From the NCBI GenBank assembly GCA_009920585.1, contig RFZT01000029.1, positions 1 to 13,553 on the forward strand: a stretch of DNA of 13,553 nucleotides, written 5' to 3'. The notes below the pieces were generated by a model. The model saw only the letters and a program-made list of their open reading frames with translations. It did no database searches and was not told the origin of the DNA. This document shows, one piece after another, positions 7,253-13,553 of this stretch. The stretch's first letter is position 1. Each line of letters opens with the position of its first letter. The position numbers were made by a program, and so were the translations under genes. This DNA is from a bacterium (GTDB taxonomy: Bacteria; Verrucomicrobiota; Verrucomicrobiia; Chthoniobacterales; Terrimicrobiaceae).

Positions 7253-7896
7253 GATTCGATCAGATCAGGATGGGCTGCATGGATGGCTGGAACTATTCTG
7301 TGTCCGAACCGCCTCCAGAGAAAAGCGGAAACCGAAAAAGAAATCCATCCACAGACCACACCAATCAGACTCCCAACCAACACATCCGAGGGCCAGTGAA
7401 CCCCCACATACACGCGGCTAATGGCCACCAACCCCGCTGGTAAAAAGGCAATCCACCCCCATCGACGATAAAAAAGAAAACAAACTGTGGCTATCGCAAA
7501 GCAGTTTGACGCATGCGAGGAGGGGAACGAATTGCCCTTAAGAGCGGGGTTCTCAGGAGCAGAAACTCGGATACGCAGAGGCAAGGCCATGGCAAGGAGG
7601 CGCGGTGTTGCCTTTTCAAGATCGATGGTTCGGATTCCTGCAATAACCTGATGGGGCCTTGGACGCGCGGCGATGTGTTTGAGGTTTTTACAGACCAATC
7701 CATCGGACACGCCGACAGCAAGTCCGATCACAACCAGCATCGCCCTAGCTTTGAAGCCACCCATAAAAAGCCCAATACCAGCGGCCAAAATAAAAAATGG
7801 CCACCAAACAGCCCAACTACTCAGTGATGCCATCACCACATCGAGATACGGAATGACAAGTTGGTGATTGATAAATTGGAGAATCGCGGTGTCCAT
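7249..7896 (-). CDS. PAP2-family membrane phosphatase (possible undecaprenyl-diphosphate phosphatase)
   Basis: Integral membrane lipid phosphatase of the PAP2/PgpB type. From the ATG at 7896 (215 aa) the three PAP2 signatures are complete: K73-x6-R80-P81 (in KHIAARPRP), PSSH (125-128, catalytic His128) and SR-x5-H-x3-D (S160, R161, H167, D171, in SRVYVGVHWPSD). About five or six hydrophobic segments flank them. Such enzymes dephosphorylate undecaprenyl diphosphate, phosphatidylglycerol phosphate or related lipids on the periplasmic side; which one cannot be told from sequence. A TTG two codons upstream is a possible but less likely start. The stop overlaps the GTG of the GT-C gene, and an 81-bp gap separates it from the hydrolase gene. 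Context beside GT-C and ispE genes favours recycling of the polyprenyl carrier (inference). Confidence 0.93.
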   Translation of the reverse strand: MDTAILQFINHQLVIPYLDVVMASLSSWAVWWPFFILAAGIGLFMGGFKARAMLVVIGLAVGVSDGLVCKNLKHIAARPRPHQVIAGIRTIDLEKATPRLLAMALPLRIRVSAPENPALKGNSFPSSHASNCFAIATVCFLFYRRWGWIAFLPAGLVAISRVYVGVHWPSDVLVGSLIGVVCGWISFSVSAFLWRRFGHRIVPAIHAAHPDLIES

Positions 7897-7977
7897 CGAC
7901 AATTATTGGGAACCACATTGACCGAAGAGAAATCCGTAGCAAGTCCGCAAAACCTCGTGCGAACGAAAATCTCCCAA

Positions 7978-8937
7978 TTACGTCGCTTTCGCTAGGATTT
8001 GATTCAAAAACTCAGGTATCCGCCGCTCAATCCAAAAGCCTCTCCCATCGACAAAACCCAGATGACCGCCTGCATCGGGCGTCTCCAGAAACAGGCAGGA
8101 ATTTTTGTGGGCTTCATCGTAAGGGAAGGACTCAGGGCTTAAAAAGGGGTCATCCTTTGCATTCAGAAGCAGCGCCGGAATAGGAAGACGATTCAGATAC
8201 CCGATCGCACTGGACTGCTGCCAATAATCTTCCGCATCGCGGAACCCGTGAATTCGCGCGGTGTAGCGGTCATCAAAGATAGAAAAGCTCCGAATATCAC
8301 GAACCCCTGTGGCATCGATCTCGTTCGGAAACTGAAAAGCCTTGGCCTCAACTTTCGCGGCTAGGCTTTTCATGAATCGGCGAAGGTAGATTTGATTTCC
8401 TGGCCGGCGATCGAGCGCCCGTGCACTTGAGGCCAAGTCAATCGGAGCGGAAACGGCTACTGCGACCTGAATGGATGGGTGAACACCCCCTTCCCCCAGA
8501 TATTTCAAAATCATATTCCCACCGAGGCTGAATCCCACGAGCGCGAGGCTCGGGTAAGTGCGCGCGGCATGGTTAATAACTGAAGTGAGATCGCCCGTCT
8601 CACCACTGTGATAAAATCGCAGGCTGCGATTCGACTCCCCACTGCATCCCCGAAAATTCCAAGCGAGTGTATCCCATCCGGCATGGTTGAGGGCGAGGGA
8701 GAGCCCTCGAATGTCACTGTTTTTTGAGCTTCCCTCAAGTCCATGCGAAAGAATCGCCAATCGACGATGCCCTGCCTTGGCCCAGTCCAAATCGAGAAAA
8801 TCTCCGTCCGGCAATTCCAGTCGTTCCGTGACCATGTCGCTTCGCGCCCGCCTCGGCAAAATCGCCCCCAAGATGGTCTGCAAATGCCCGTTCCTTAAAT
8901 AAAACGGGGGCTGAAAGCGAGATTCCAAGATGGGCAT
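7978..8937 (-). CDS. Alpha/beta hydrolase, YheT/ABHD1-3 family (COG0429 type)
   Basis: Predicted cytoplasmic serine hydrolase or esterase of 319 aa, typical for the YheT group. From the ATG at 8937: the family N-terminal mark RNGHLQTILG (15-24), the oxyanion-side HGLEGSS (65-71), NFRGCSGE (94-101), the nucleophile elbow GFSLGG (135-140, Ser137), the acid in AKDDPFLSP (Asp262/Asp263) and the catalytic His in GGHLGF (His292). The triad is complete. An upstream GTG-type extension of 25 residues would run inside bioF and is rejected, because this ATG sits 7 bp after the bioF stop, matching operon spacing. Substrate unknown. Being next to bioF invites the idea of a role in pimeloyl-ester hydrolysis (BioH-like), but YheT proteins are a different branch, so I give that little weight. 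Confidence 0.9.
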   Translation of the reverse strand: MPILESRFQPPFYLRNGHLQTILGAILPRRARSDMVTERLELPDGDFLDLDWAKAGHRRLAILSHGLEGSSKNSDIRGLSLALNHAGWDTLAWNFRGCSGESNRSLRFYHSGETGDLTSVINHAARTYPSLALVGFSLGGNMILKYLGEGGVHPSIQVAVAVSAPIDLASSARALDRRPGNQIYLRRFMKSLAAKVEAKAFQFPNEIDATGVRDIRSFSIFDDRYTARIHGFRDAEDYWQQSSAIGYLNRLPIPALLLNAKDDPFLSPESFPYDEAHKNSCLFLETPDAGGHLGFVDGRGFWIERRIPEFLNQILAKAT

Positions 8938-8944
8938 GAGAATC

Positions 8945-10135
8945 TCAGACGGAAGACTCAGAATCCGTAAATTGCAAATTCCGCAAGGCCTCACCGAGAG
9001 CCTGGATCTCATCAGGGCGATGACTCGCGGTGACTGTATATCTGAGCCTGGCAGCGCCTTTGGCCACTGTCGGAAAACGTATGGCCGGGACGAGAAATCC
9101 CTTATTCAATAGAGCTGTGGAGGCTGATGTAGCCTTGATCTCTGGACCGATAATTTGGGGAATAATCGCACTCTCGGGCATGGGGCTTTCTAGTACTGCC
9201 GCGAGATTGCGGATATTTGCCCATAGCAACTCTCTAAGACGCGACCCCTCAGGAGCGCGTGATATCTCGATCGCTTTGGTGGCGGCAGCGGCCACAGGCG
9301 CAGGTGGTGCCGTGGAAAAAATAAAACTGCGCGCCCGATTGATCAAATAATCCCGTAAGGCACGACTTCCTGCGATGTAGGCTCCATGAGCCCCAAGGGC
9401 TTTACCGAGAGTTCCCATTTGGATCTCGATGCGGTCGCCAAGGCCGAGTTGCTCGGCTAATCCACCTCCACTCGGGCCAAGCACACCAACGGCATGGGCT
9501 TCATCCAGAAAAAGCCAAGCGCCGAAGCGTTCTTTCAAATTCACCATCTCGCTCAGCGGCGCCAGATCTCCGTCCATACTGTAAACGGATTCAGCGACGA
9601 TCAGCACGCGGGATTGAGGGTGTTTACGTGCAGCCCACGTTAAATGGCTCTCCAGCTTATTGAGATCATTATGTGGAAATACGCGCAAGATCGCTCCGCT
9701 CAATCGCGCGGCATCAATGAGACAGGCATGCGATAGCTTATCCAATATGATGACGTCGTCTTTTCCGCAGATGGCCGGAATTGTCCCCATCGCCGCAGCG
9801 TATCCACTACTAAATGAAAGGGCCGCTGGAGTGCGCTTAAAACGAGCAATAGCCTCTTCCAATTCCTCATGGGCGGCCATCGTTCCACAAATGAGTCGTG
9901 AGGCTCCGGCGCCGAATCCCCCTCGCTCCCATTCCGCCATAACCGCATCACGAAGATCCGGATTCGCAGCAAGGCCGAGATAATCGTTGGAAGAAAAATT
10001 AACCACTTTCACGTTCTCACGAGTGACTCGCGGAAGTTGCGGGGTTTCGAGCGGCGAGAGACGTCGGGTAAGGCCAGCAAGCTCGATCTCCTCGAGAGCG
10101 CCCTCCAAAAAAGCGTCGAAGCCGGTCGCCTTCAT
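8945..10135 (-). CDS. bioF: 8-amino-7-oxononanoate synthase (KAPA synthase)
   Basis: PLP-dependent alpha-oxoamine synthase that condenses a pimeloyl thioester with L-alanine in biotin synthesis. From the ATG at 10135 (396 aa, normal length): NFSSNDYLGL (46-55), GAGASRLICGT (75-85), DKLSHACLIDAARLSGA (132-148), AESVYSMDGDLAPL (181-194), DEAHAVGVLG (211-220, PLP-binding Asp and His), the Schiff-base lysine in GTLGKALGAHGAYIAGS (Lys245) and the C-terminal RFPTVAKGAARLRYTVTASH (353-372). The GKALG...GAYIAGS form and the tail match BioF better than Kbl, HemA or serine palmitoyltransferase. An upstream GTG at 10162 lies inside pdxJ and is less likely. The ATG starts 2 bp after the pdxJ stop; GAGG overlapping that stop may act in ribosome binding. 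No other bio gene is visible in the window. Confidence 0.92.
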   Translation of the reverse strand: MKATGFDAFLEGALEEIELAGLTRRLSPLETPQLPRVTRENVKVVNFSSNDYLGLAANPDLRDAVMAEWERGGFGAGASRLICGTMAAHEELEEAIARFKRTPAALSFSSGYAAAMGTIPAICGKDDVIILDKLSHACLIDAARLSGAILRVFPHNDLNKLESHLTWAARKHPQSRVLIVAESVYSMDGDLAPLSEMVNLKERFGAWLFLDEAHAVGVLGPSGGGLAEQLGLGDRIEIQMGTLGKALGAHGAYIAGSRALRDYLINRARSFIFSTAPPAPVAAAATKAIEISRAPEGSRLRELLWANIRNLAAVLESPMPESAIIPQIIGPEIKATSASTALLNKGFLVPAIRFPTVAKGAARLRYTVTASHRPDEIQALGEALRNLQFTDSESSV

Positions 10136-10137
10136 CC

Positions 10138-10875
10138 TCACTTCTTGGCGATAAGATCGCACATTTCCCTAACGGCGGAATGCAACCCGACAGTAATAGC
10201 GCGAGAGATGATCGCGTGTCCGATATTGAGTTCCTCGAGGCCAGGCAAAGCAAGAATGGCTGTCGTATTTTCGTAGTTGAGTCCATGCCCCGCATTCACT
10301 CTCAGCCCCAACTCACAGGCGAGCGCAGCCCCGTCTATGAGCTTCTGTAATTCCTTGGCGCGAGCAACTCCACTGGTATTGGCATAGGCACCGGTGTGAA
10401 GTTCGACAAAATCTGCACCCAGCTCCGCTGCCGTACGGATCTGGGATTCCTCCGGATCGATAAAGAGACTGATACGAGTTCCAATCTCGCGTAAGCGGGC
10501 CATGGCGGGAGCGAGGACTTCGCGACGTCCGCAACAGTCCAACCCTCCCTCCGTCGTCACCTCAAGGCGATTCTCGGGAACAAGGCAGACGTCTTCCGGA
10601 CGCAAAGCCAAGGCGACGCGAAGGATGTCTTCCGAGAGACCCATTTCAAAATTGAGCTTGGTTGTGATTTTTTCCCGAAGGAGAAAAATATCACGATCCT
10701 GCATATGGCGGCGATCTTCGCGCAGGTGGGCGGTGATCCCGGATGCTCCCGCGATTTCAGCGACAAGGGCTGCCGCCACGGGATCCGGTTCTGCATTGTG
10801 GCTATCTGGTTGCTCACGATAGCGTGCTTGGCGAAGGGTCGCCACATGGTCGATGTTAACTCCGAGAGTTGGCAT
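10138..10875 (-). CDS. pdxJ: Pyridoxine 5'-phosphate synthase
   Basis: Final ring-closing enzyme of the DXP-dependent vitamin B6 pathway; it condenses 1-deoxyxylulose 5-phosphate with aminoacetone phosphate in the cytoplasm. From the ATG at 10875 the product is 245 aa, the family norm. Diagnostic motifs in order: VNIDHVATLRQAR (6-18), GITAHLREDRRHMQD (46-60), NFEMG (75-79), CLVPE (97-101), ELHTG (158-162), NAGHGLNY (194-201) and NIGHAI (217-222). A longer frame to 10935 would overlap the GT2 gene further and has no family support. The start overlaps the GT2 3' end by 20 bp. The product becomes PLP, which the next gene's enzyme, BioF, needs. Confidence 0.97.
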   Translation of the reverse strand: MPTLGVNIDHVATLRQARYREQPDSHNAEPDPVAAALVAEIAGASGITAHLREDRRHMQDRDIFLLREKITTKLNFEMGLSEDILRVALALRPEDVCLVPENRLEVTTEGGLDCCGRREVLAPAMARLREIGTRISLFIDPEESQIRTAAELGADFVELHTGAYANTSGVARAKELQKLIDGAALACELGLRVNAGHGLNYENTTAILALPGLEELNIGHAIISRAITVGLHSAVREMCDLIAKK

Positions 10876-11596
10876 GAGACGGATATTTGCGCTTGATCCG
10901 GCCCGCCGCAAGGATTGCATCGCGCAGGGCCTCAAATCCCGACAGGAAGGAAACCTTCGAGCCCTTCACGTCCGCCCACTCGACAGGCAACTCCAAAGCA
11001 TGAAACCCGAGTTGACTGGCTAGGAGCAACGCTTCGACATCAAAGCCAAATCCATCCTGCTCGAGCTTAGAGAAGACAGACTGCGCTGCATCTCGGCGGA
11101 ATGCCTTGAAACCGCATTGCGTATCTGCCAAGCGGGTGATCCCAGCCAGACGCAGTGCGAGATTGAACATTCGGCCGGAGAACTCGCGAGTGAAGGACTG
11201 ATGCACTCGAATAATACTGCCCGGATGGCGACGACTGCCGACAAGCACGTCGGCTTCCGCCGCATGATTTAAAAACTGCGGGATATACCCCAAGGGCACG
11301 CTGAGATCCGCATCCATGAAAAAAACCACATCGCCACGGGCTCGAAGCATTCCCGTTTTGACAGCGTAGCCTTTTCCTCGAGCGACGGGATTGGCGATAA
11401 CGACAAAGCGAGGATCTCCACCAATAGCATCACGTACGGCCGCCTCGGTGCCATCAGTACTCAATTCGATCACAATGATAAACTCCCATGCCTCATCTGG
11501 AAATGTGCTACGAATTTGTCGAATCGAAGGCGGCAAACGAACGGCCTCGTTTTTTGCAGGAATGACAATACTGACGCACGGCGCTTGATTGGTCAT
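10856..11596 (-). CDS. Family 2 glycosyltransferase, polyprenyl-phosphate glucosyltransferase-like (ALG5/DPG type)
   Basis: From the ATG at 11596 the product is a 246-aa GT-A enzyme: the nucleotide-sugar binding start VSIVIPAKNEAVRLPP (8-23), IIVIELSTDGT (40-50), the metal-binding DXD-like DADLS (95-99), ADTQCGFKAFRRDAA (157-171) and GFGFDVEALLLA (182-193), the order and spacing of dolichyl/polyprenyl-phosphate beta-glucosyltransferases. There is no C-terminal membrane helix, so it probably acts at the cytoplasmic face as a soluble or peripheral protein. The usual VDDGSTDGT loop is VIELSTDGT, replacing two acidic/Gly positions. The frame stays open to 11812, but that stretch is antisense to the divergent membrane-protein gene and precedes the family start, so I exclude it. 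This is the probable first gene of the long minus-strand operon; the divergent gene starts only 24 bp away. Confidence 0.9.
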   Translation of the reverse strand: MTNQAPCVSIVIPAKNEAVRLPPSIRQIRSTFPDEAWEFIIVIELSTDGTEAAVRDAIGGDPRFVVIANPVARGKGYAVKTGMLRARGDVVFFMDADLSVPLGYIPQFLNHAAEADVLVGSRRHPGSIIRVHQSFTREFSGRMFNLALRLAGITRLADTQCGFKAFRRDAAQSVFSKLEQDGFGFDVEALLLASQLGFHALELPVEWADVKGSKVSFLSGFEALRDAILAAGRIKRKYPSHANSRS

Positions 11597-11620
11597 GGCT
11601 GGAGGGTTTAATTCAACATC
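11597..11620. promoter_or_regulatory. Very short divergent intergenic region
   Basis: Only 24 bp separate the divergent ATG (minus strand, 11596) and GTG (plus strand, 11621). The space cannot hold two complete promoters, so -35/-10 elements must reach into the opposite coding regions or lie elsewhere. On the plus strand GGAGGG (11601-11606) resembles a Shine-Dalgarno site but is 14 bp from the GTG, farther than usual. No -10 or -35 can be named with confidence. Confidence 0.4.
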
Positions 11621-13159
11621 GTGACCGCTAGATTCGAAAAAAGTCCATGGCCAGGGATTGTGATTGTTTGCATCGCACTTGTTCTGCGTTGCTGGCTCAT
11701 AGAAATCAAGCCCCCTCATTTTGACGAGGGCATCAACGGCTGGTTTGCGGATCAAATGACGGCCACAGGGTATTACCGCTACGACCCGACTAACTACCAC
11801 GGACCAATCCATTTTTACGCTGTTTTCTTATCACAGACCCTCTTCGGACGTGAGGTTTGGGCATTGCGACTCCCTGCGATCCTCGCCAGCGTGCTTTGCG
11901 TGATCGCGATGCTGCGGTTCCGTGAGTTTTTTGGCACGGGCGTTGCTCGACTGGCCGCATTGGCAATGGCCATTTCGCCGGGGCTCATTTTCTACGGCCG
12001 TTATTCCATCCACGAAAGTTGGCAGGTTTTATTTTCCATTTTGTTCCTCCACGCTCTGCTGGGCCTCTGGCAAAACGGAAGACGGCGCGATTTCTTTACA
12101 CTCATTGCTGCGGCAACTGGATTGATTCTTACAAAGGAAACCTACCTTGTGCATCTCGGCTGCTTCGCTATTGCCTGCTTCGTTTTGTGGGTTTGGCAAT
12201 ATCTCGTCCCCTCACGCCCAGCCTTTCCCGTGGCTCTTCAAAAATGGAGACGCGATGATGTGATTCTGGGCGTTGGCCTCGCGGCCTTGCTCATCACCTT
12301 TTTCTATTCCGGCACATTTCGGGACTTTGGTGCACTGCGTGGGCTTTATCAGACCTTCACGGTGTGGGTGAAGACTGGCGTGGACTCGGCCGGACATCAC
12401 AAGACCGCTTACGATCTCGTTGGCCCGCTCAATTACTATTGGATCGCCATCATGGCCCGCTACGAGTGGCCCGCGCTAGCAGGAGTGATTGCGTGTCTGC
12501 GCTACATGGGGCCCTCTGACGCTCGGTTACGCTACACAGCTATAGCATCCACCGGCACTTTGCTGGCCTACTCTCTCATTTCCTACAAAACGCCATGGTG
12601 CATCATTTCTATCATCTGGCCTTTTTATCTGATGCTAGGTGCGCTGCTTAAGGAGTGGGCCGATCGTTGTGCCCGCCGCCGCGTCTGGCTCATTGCCGTA
12701 CCGCTTCTAGTCGTTTCGCTGTGGGCCTCGATCCGTCTTAACTTTTTTGTTTATACAGATGACAGCGAGCCCTACGTCTACGTGCAAACGTTAGAAGACA
12801 TACGGAAATTCACTGATCCCGTCCTCACTGCCGCCAAATCTCAACCCGATGGCTACCAAATGAAGGGCTCCATCATCCTCGACAGCTACTATCCATTACC
12901 GTGGATGCTCGGAGATTTCACTCGGGTCGGGTATTACAAAAAAGATTCGATGCCGACGGATTGGGACTGTGACTTTGTGATCGTGGATACCTCGATGGAA
13001 GCCGCCACGGAAAAAAACTTCGCAAAGCCCTTCCATAAGATTCCGTTCCGGCTGCGTAGCGGACAGGATGACTGCACAGCCTACCTTTCCGCCGAGCGGT
13101 TTTCTAAAATACTAGGCACCGAACCGAACATCATTCCAAAAGCGAACGTCGAACCATGA
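11621..13159 (+). CDS. Agl23-like (TIGR03663-type) multi-pass membrane protein, GT-C superfamily
   Basis: A 512-aa integral membrane protein with many hydrophobic segments (first at about 11-27) and a C-terminal soluble part (about 375-512). Features match the TIGR03663/Agl23 family, which is related to PMT_2/GT39 glycosyltransferases: HFDEGINGW (33-41, the acidic pair of the first periplasmic loop), YRYDPTNYHGPIHFY (52-66), YGRYSIHESW (125-134), LTKETYLV (170-177) and SYKTPWC (321-327), the KTPW motif typical of this group. Members are annotated in haloarchaea as flippase-associated proteins of N-glycan assembly; the biochemical role in bacteria is not established. It starts with GTG because the in-frame stop at 11609-11611 leaves no ATG upstream. 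The stop overlaps the ATG of the next membrane-protein gene (ATGA), so they are coupled. Its divergent partner is the GT2 gene, consistent with a shared lipid-linked sugar pathway. Confidence 0.82.
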   Translation: MTARFEKSPWPGIVIVCIALVLRCWLIEIKPPHFDEGINGWFADQMTATGYYRYDPTNYHGPIHFYAVFLSQTLFGREVWALRLPAILASVLCVIAMLRFREFFGTGVARLAALAMAISPGLIFYGRYSIHESWQVLFSILFLHALLGLWQNGRRRDFFTLIAAATGLILTKETYLVHLGCFAIACFVLWVWQYLVPSRPAFPVALQKWRRDDVILGVGLAALLITFFYSGTFRDFGALRGLYQTFTVWVKTGVDSAGHHKTAYDLVGPLNYYWIAIMARYEWPALAGVIACLRYMGPSDARLRYTAIASTGTLLAYSLISYKTPWCIISIIWPFYLMLGALLKEWADRCARRRVWLIAVPLLVVSLWASIRLNFFVYTDDSEPYVYVQTLEDIRKFTDPVLTAAKSQPDGYQMKGSIILDSYYPLPWMLGDFTRVGYYKKDSMPTDWDCDFVIVDTSMEAATEKNFAKPFHKIPFRLRSGQDDCTAYLSAERFSKILGTEPNIIPKANVEP

Positions 13160-13553
13160 GCTACGTTGGACGCACCATGACGGGACTCCTCGTCCTCGTC
13201 GCCGTTGCTGTCTCGAGCGCCATGGGATGGGCGTTTGCAGCCGGCGGACTATCTGCGACTGGTGCACACCTTTCCATAGCACTTGGAGCAATGGCAGCCG
13301 CTTTCTATGCGGGGTTCGTTCGAGAGAAGATTGCCCCGAAGCCCACTGCTTGGGACATTCTCCTTCTCGCCATATTCGCTCTGGCCTCGCTGAGAGCTTT
13401 TATCTGGCTAATATATAGTGTCGGGGACGAATGGCGCGTCCTCTCGCCGAATAATCTCGGTGACATCTCGATTCACCTTCAATTCATTCGCTACTTTGCT
13501 TCTGGGGTCGGATTTTGGCCGGATAGTCCTATTCTAGTTGGATCACCTCTCGT
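13156..13553 (+). CDS. Uncharacterised multi-pass membrane protein (partial, C-terminus outside window)
   Basis: The ATG overlaps the preceding stop (ATGA) and the frame stays open to the window edge, giving 132 residues. Hydrophobic stretches lie at about 9-30 (LLVLVAVAVSSAMGWAFAAG), 37-54 and 68-88. A polar loop follows, with the pattern SPNNLGDISIHLQFIRYF (about 97-114) and then FWPDSPI (119-125). A loop of this kind, with an Asp and His after the first helices, is seen in bacterial GT-C-like or polymer-assembly membrane proteins, so a glycan-related role is plausible, but I do not recognise the family. Translational coupling to the Agl23-like gene supports a shared job. Confidence 0.7.
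   Translation, partial: MSYVGRTMTGLLVLVAVAVSSAMGWAFAAGGLSATGAHLSIALGAMAAAFYAGFVREKIAPKPTAWDILLLAIFALASLRAFIWLIYSVGDEWRVLSPNNLGDISIHLQFIRYFASGVGFWPDSPILVGSPL

Noticed and set aside
7905..7978. Inverted repeat ATTGGGA/TCCCAAT around the gap between the hydrolase and PAP2 genes
   Set aside because: Only 7 bp in each arm with a loop of about 60 bp and no U-run; not a credible terminator or operator.
11597..11812. N-terminal extension of the GT2 gene to an earlier start
   Set aside because: The added 72 residues are antisense to the Agl23-like coding region and precede the family's usual VSIVIPAKNE beginning.
1..13553. CRISPR array, tRNA/rRNA genes, insertion sequences, phage or toxin-antitoxin modules
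   Set aside because: No regularly spaced repeats, transposase or integrase motifs, terminal inverted repeats or RNA gene signatures were seen; the PIN domain here is part of a PhoH fusion and not a VapC toxin.

Overview
This is a gene-dense bacterial chromosome segment of about 13.5 kb with very short intergenic gaps. No rRNA, tRNA, CRISPR array, insertion sequence or phage gene is visible. The genes are core and metabolic, of a Gram-negative type. Shine-Dalgarno sites are weak or absent before most genes, and GTG starts occur. The overall look (nusB-ftsY pair, PIN-PhoH ATPase, Agl23-like membrane protein, ECF sigma factor inside a metabolic operon) makes me think of the Verrucomicrobiota/PVC group. 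That is an impression from family resemblance, not a demonstrated placement.

Layout. Plus strand, left edge: the tail of nusB and a compact ftsY. All genes from about 0.93 to 11.6 kb run on the minus strand. In transcription order they are: a GT2 glycosyltransferase (11596), pdxJ, bioF, a YheT-type alpha/beta hydrolase, a PAP2 phosphatase, a GT-C/ArnT-like glycosyltransferase broken by a one-base frameshift, ispE, and an ECF sigma factor. A 200-bp gap follows, then a PIN-PhoH protein, a small unknown membrane or exported protein, and an MFS transporter whose 3' end overlaps ftsY by 17 bp. Right edge, plus strand, divergent from the GT2 gene after only 24 bp: an Agl23-like (TIGR03663-type) multi-pass membrane protein, then an uncharacterised membrane protein that runs off the window.

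How they fit together. The eight genes from GT2 to the sigma factor are separated by 0-7 bp or overlap, with one 81-bp gap before the PAP2 gene, so they probably form one long operon. Several could act together on lipid-linked sugars. IspE supplies isoprenoid precursor, a soluble GT2 of the polyprenyl-phosphate glycosyltransferase type could load a sugar on the carrier, GT-C proteins (the broken one and the divergent Agl23-like one) could transfer it outside the membrane, and PAP2 could recycle the carrier. PdxJ makes PLP, the cofactor of its neighbour BioF. This pathway reading is inference; the individual family assignments are firm.

The most notable points are the single-base frameshift in the GT-C gene, the ECF sigma gene translationally coupled to ispE with no anti-sigma gene beside it, and the bacterial Agl23-like locus. 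I found no clear case for an entirely new defence or mobile system.
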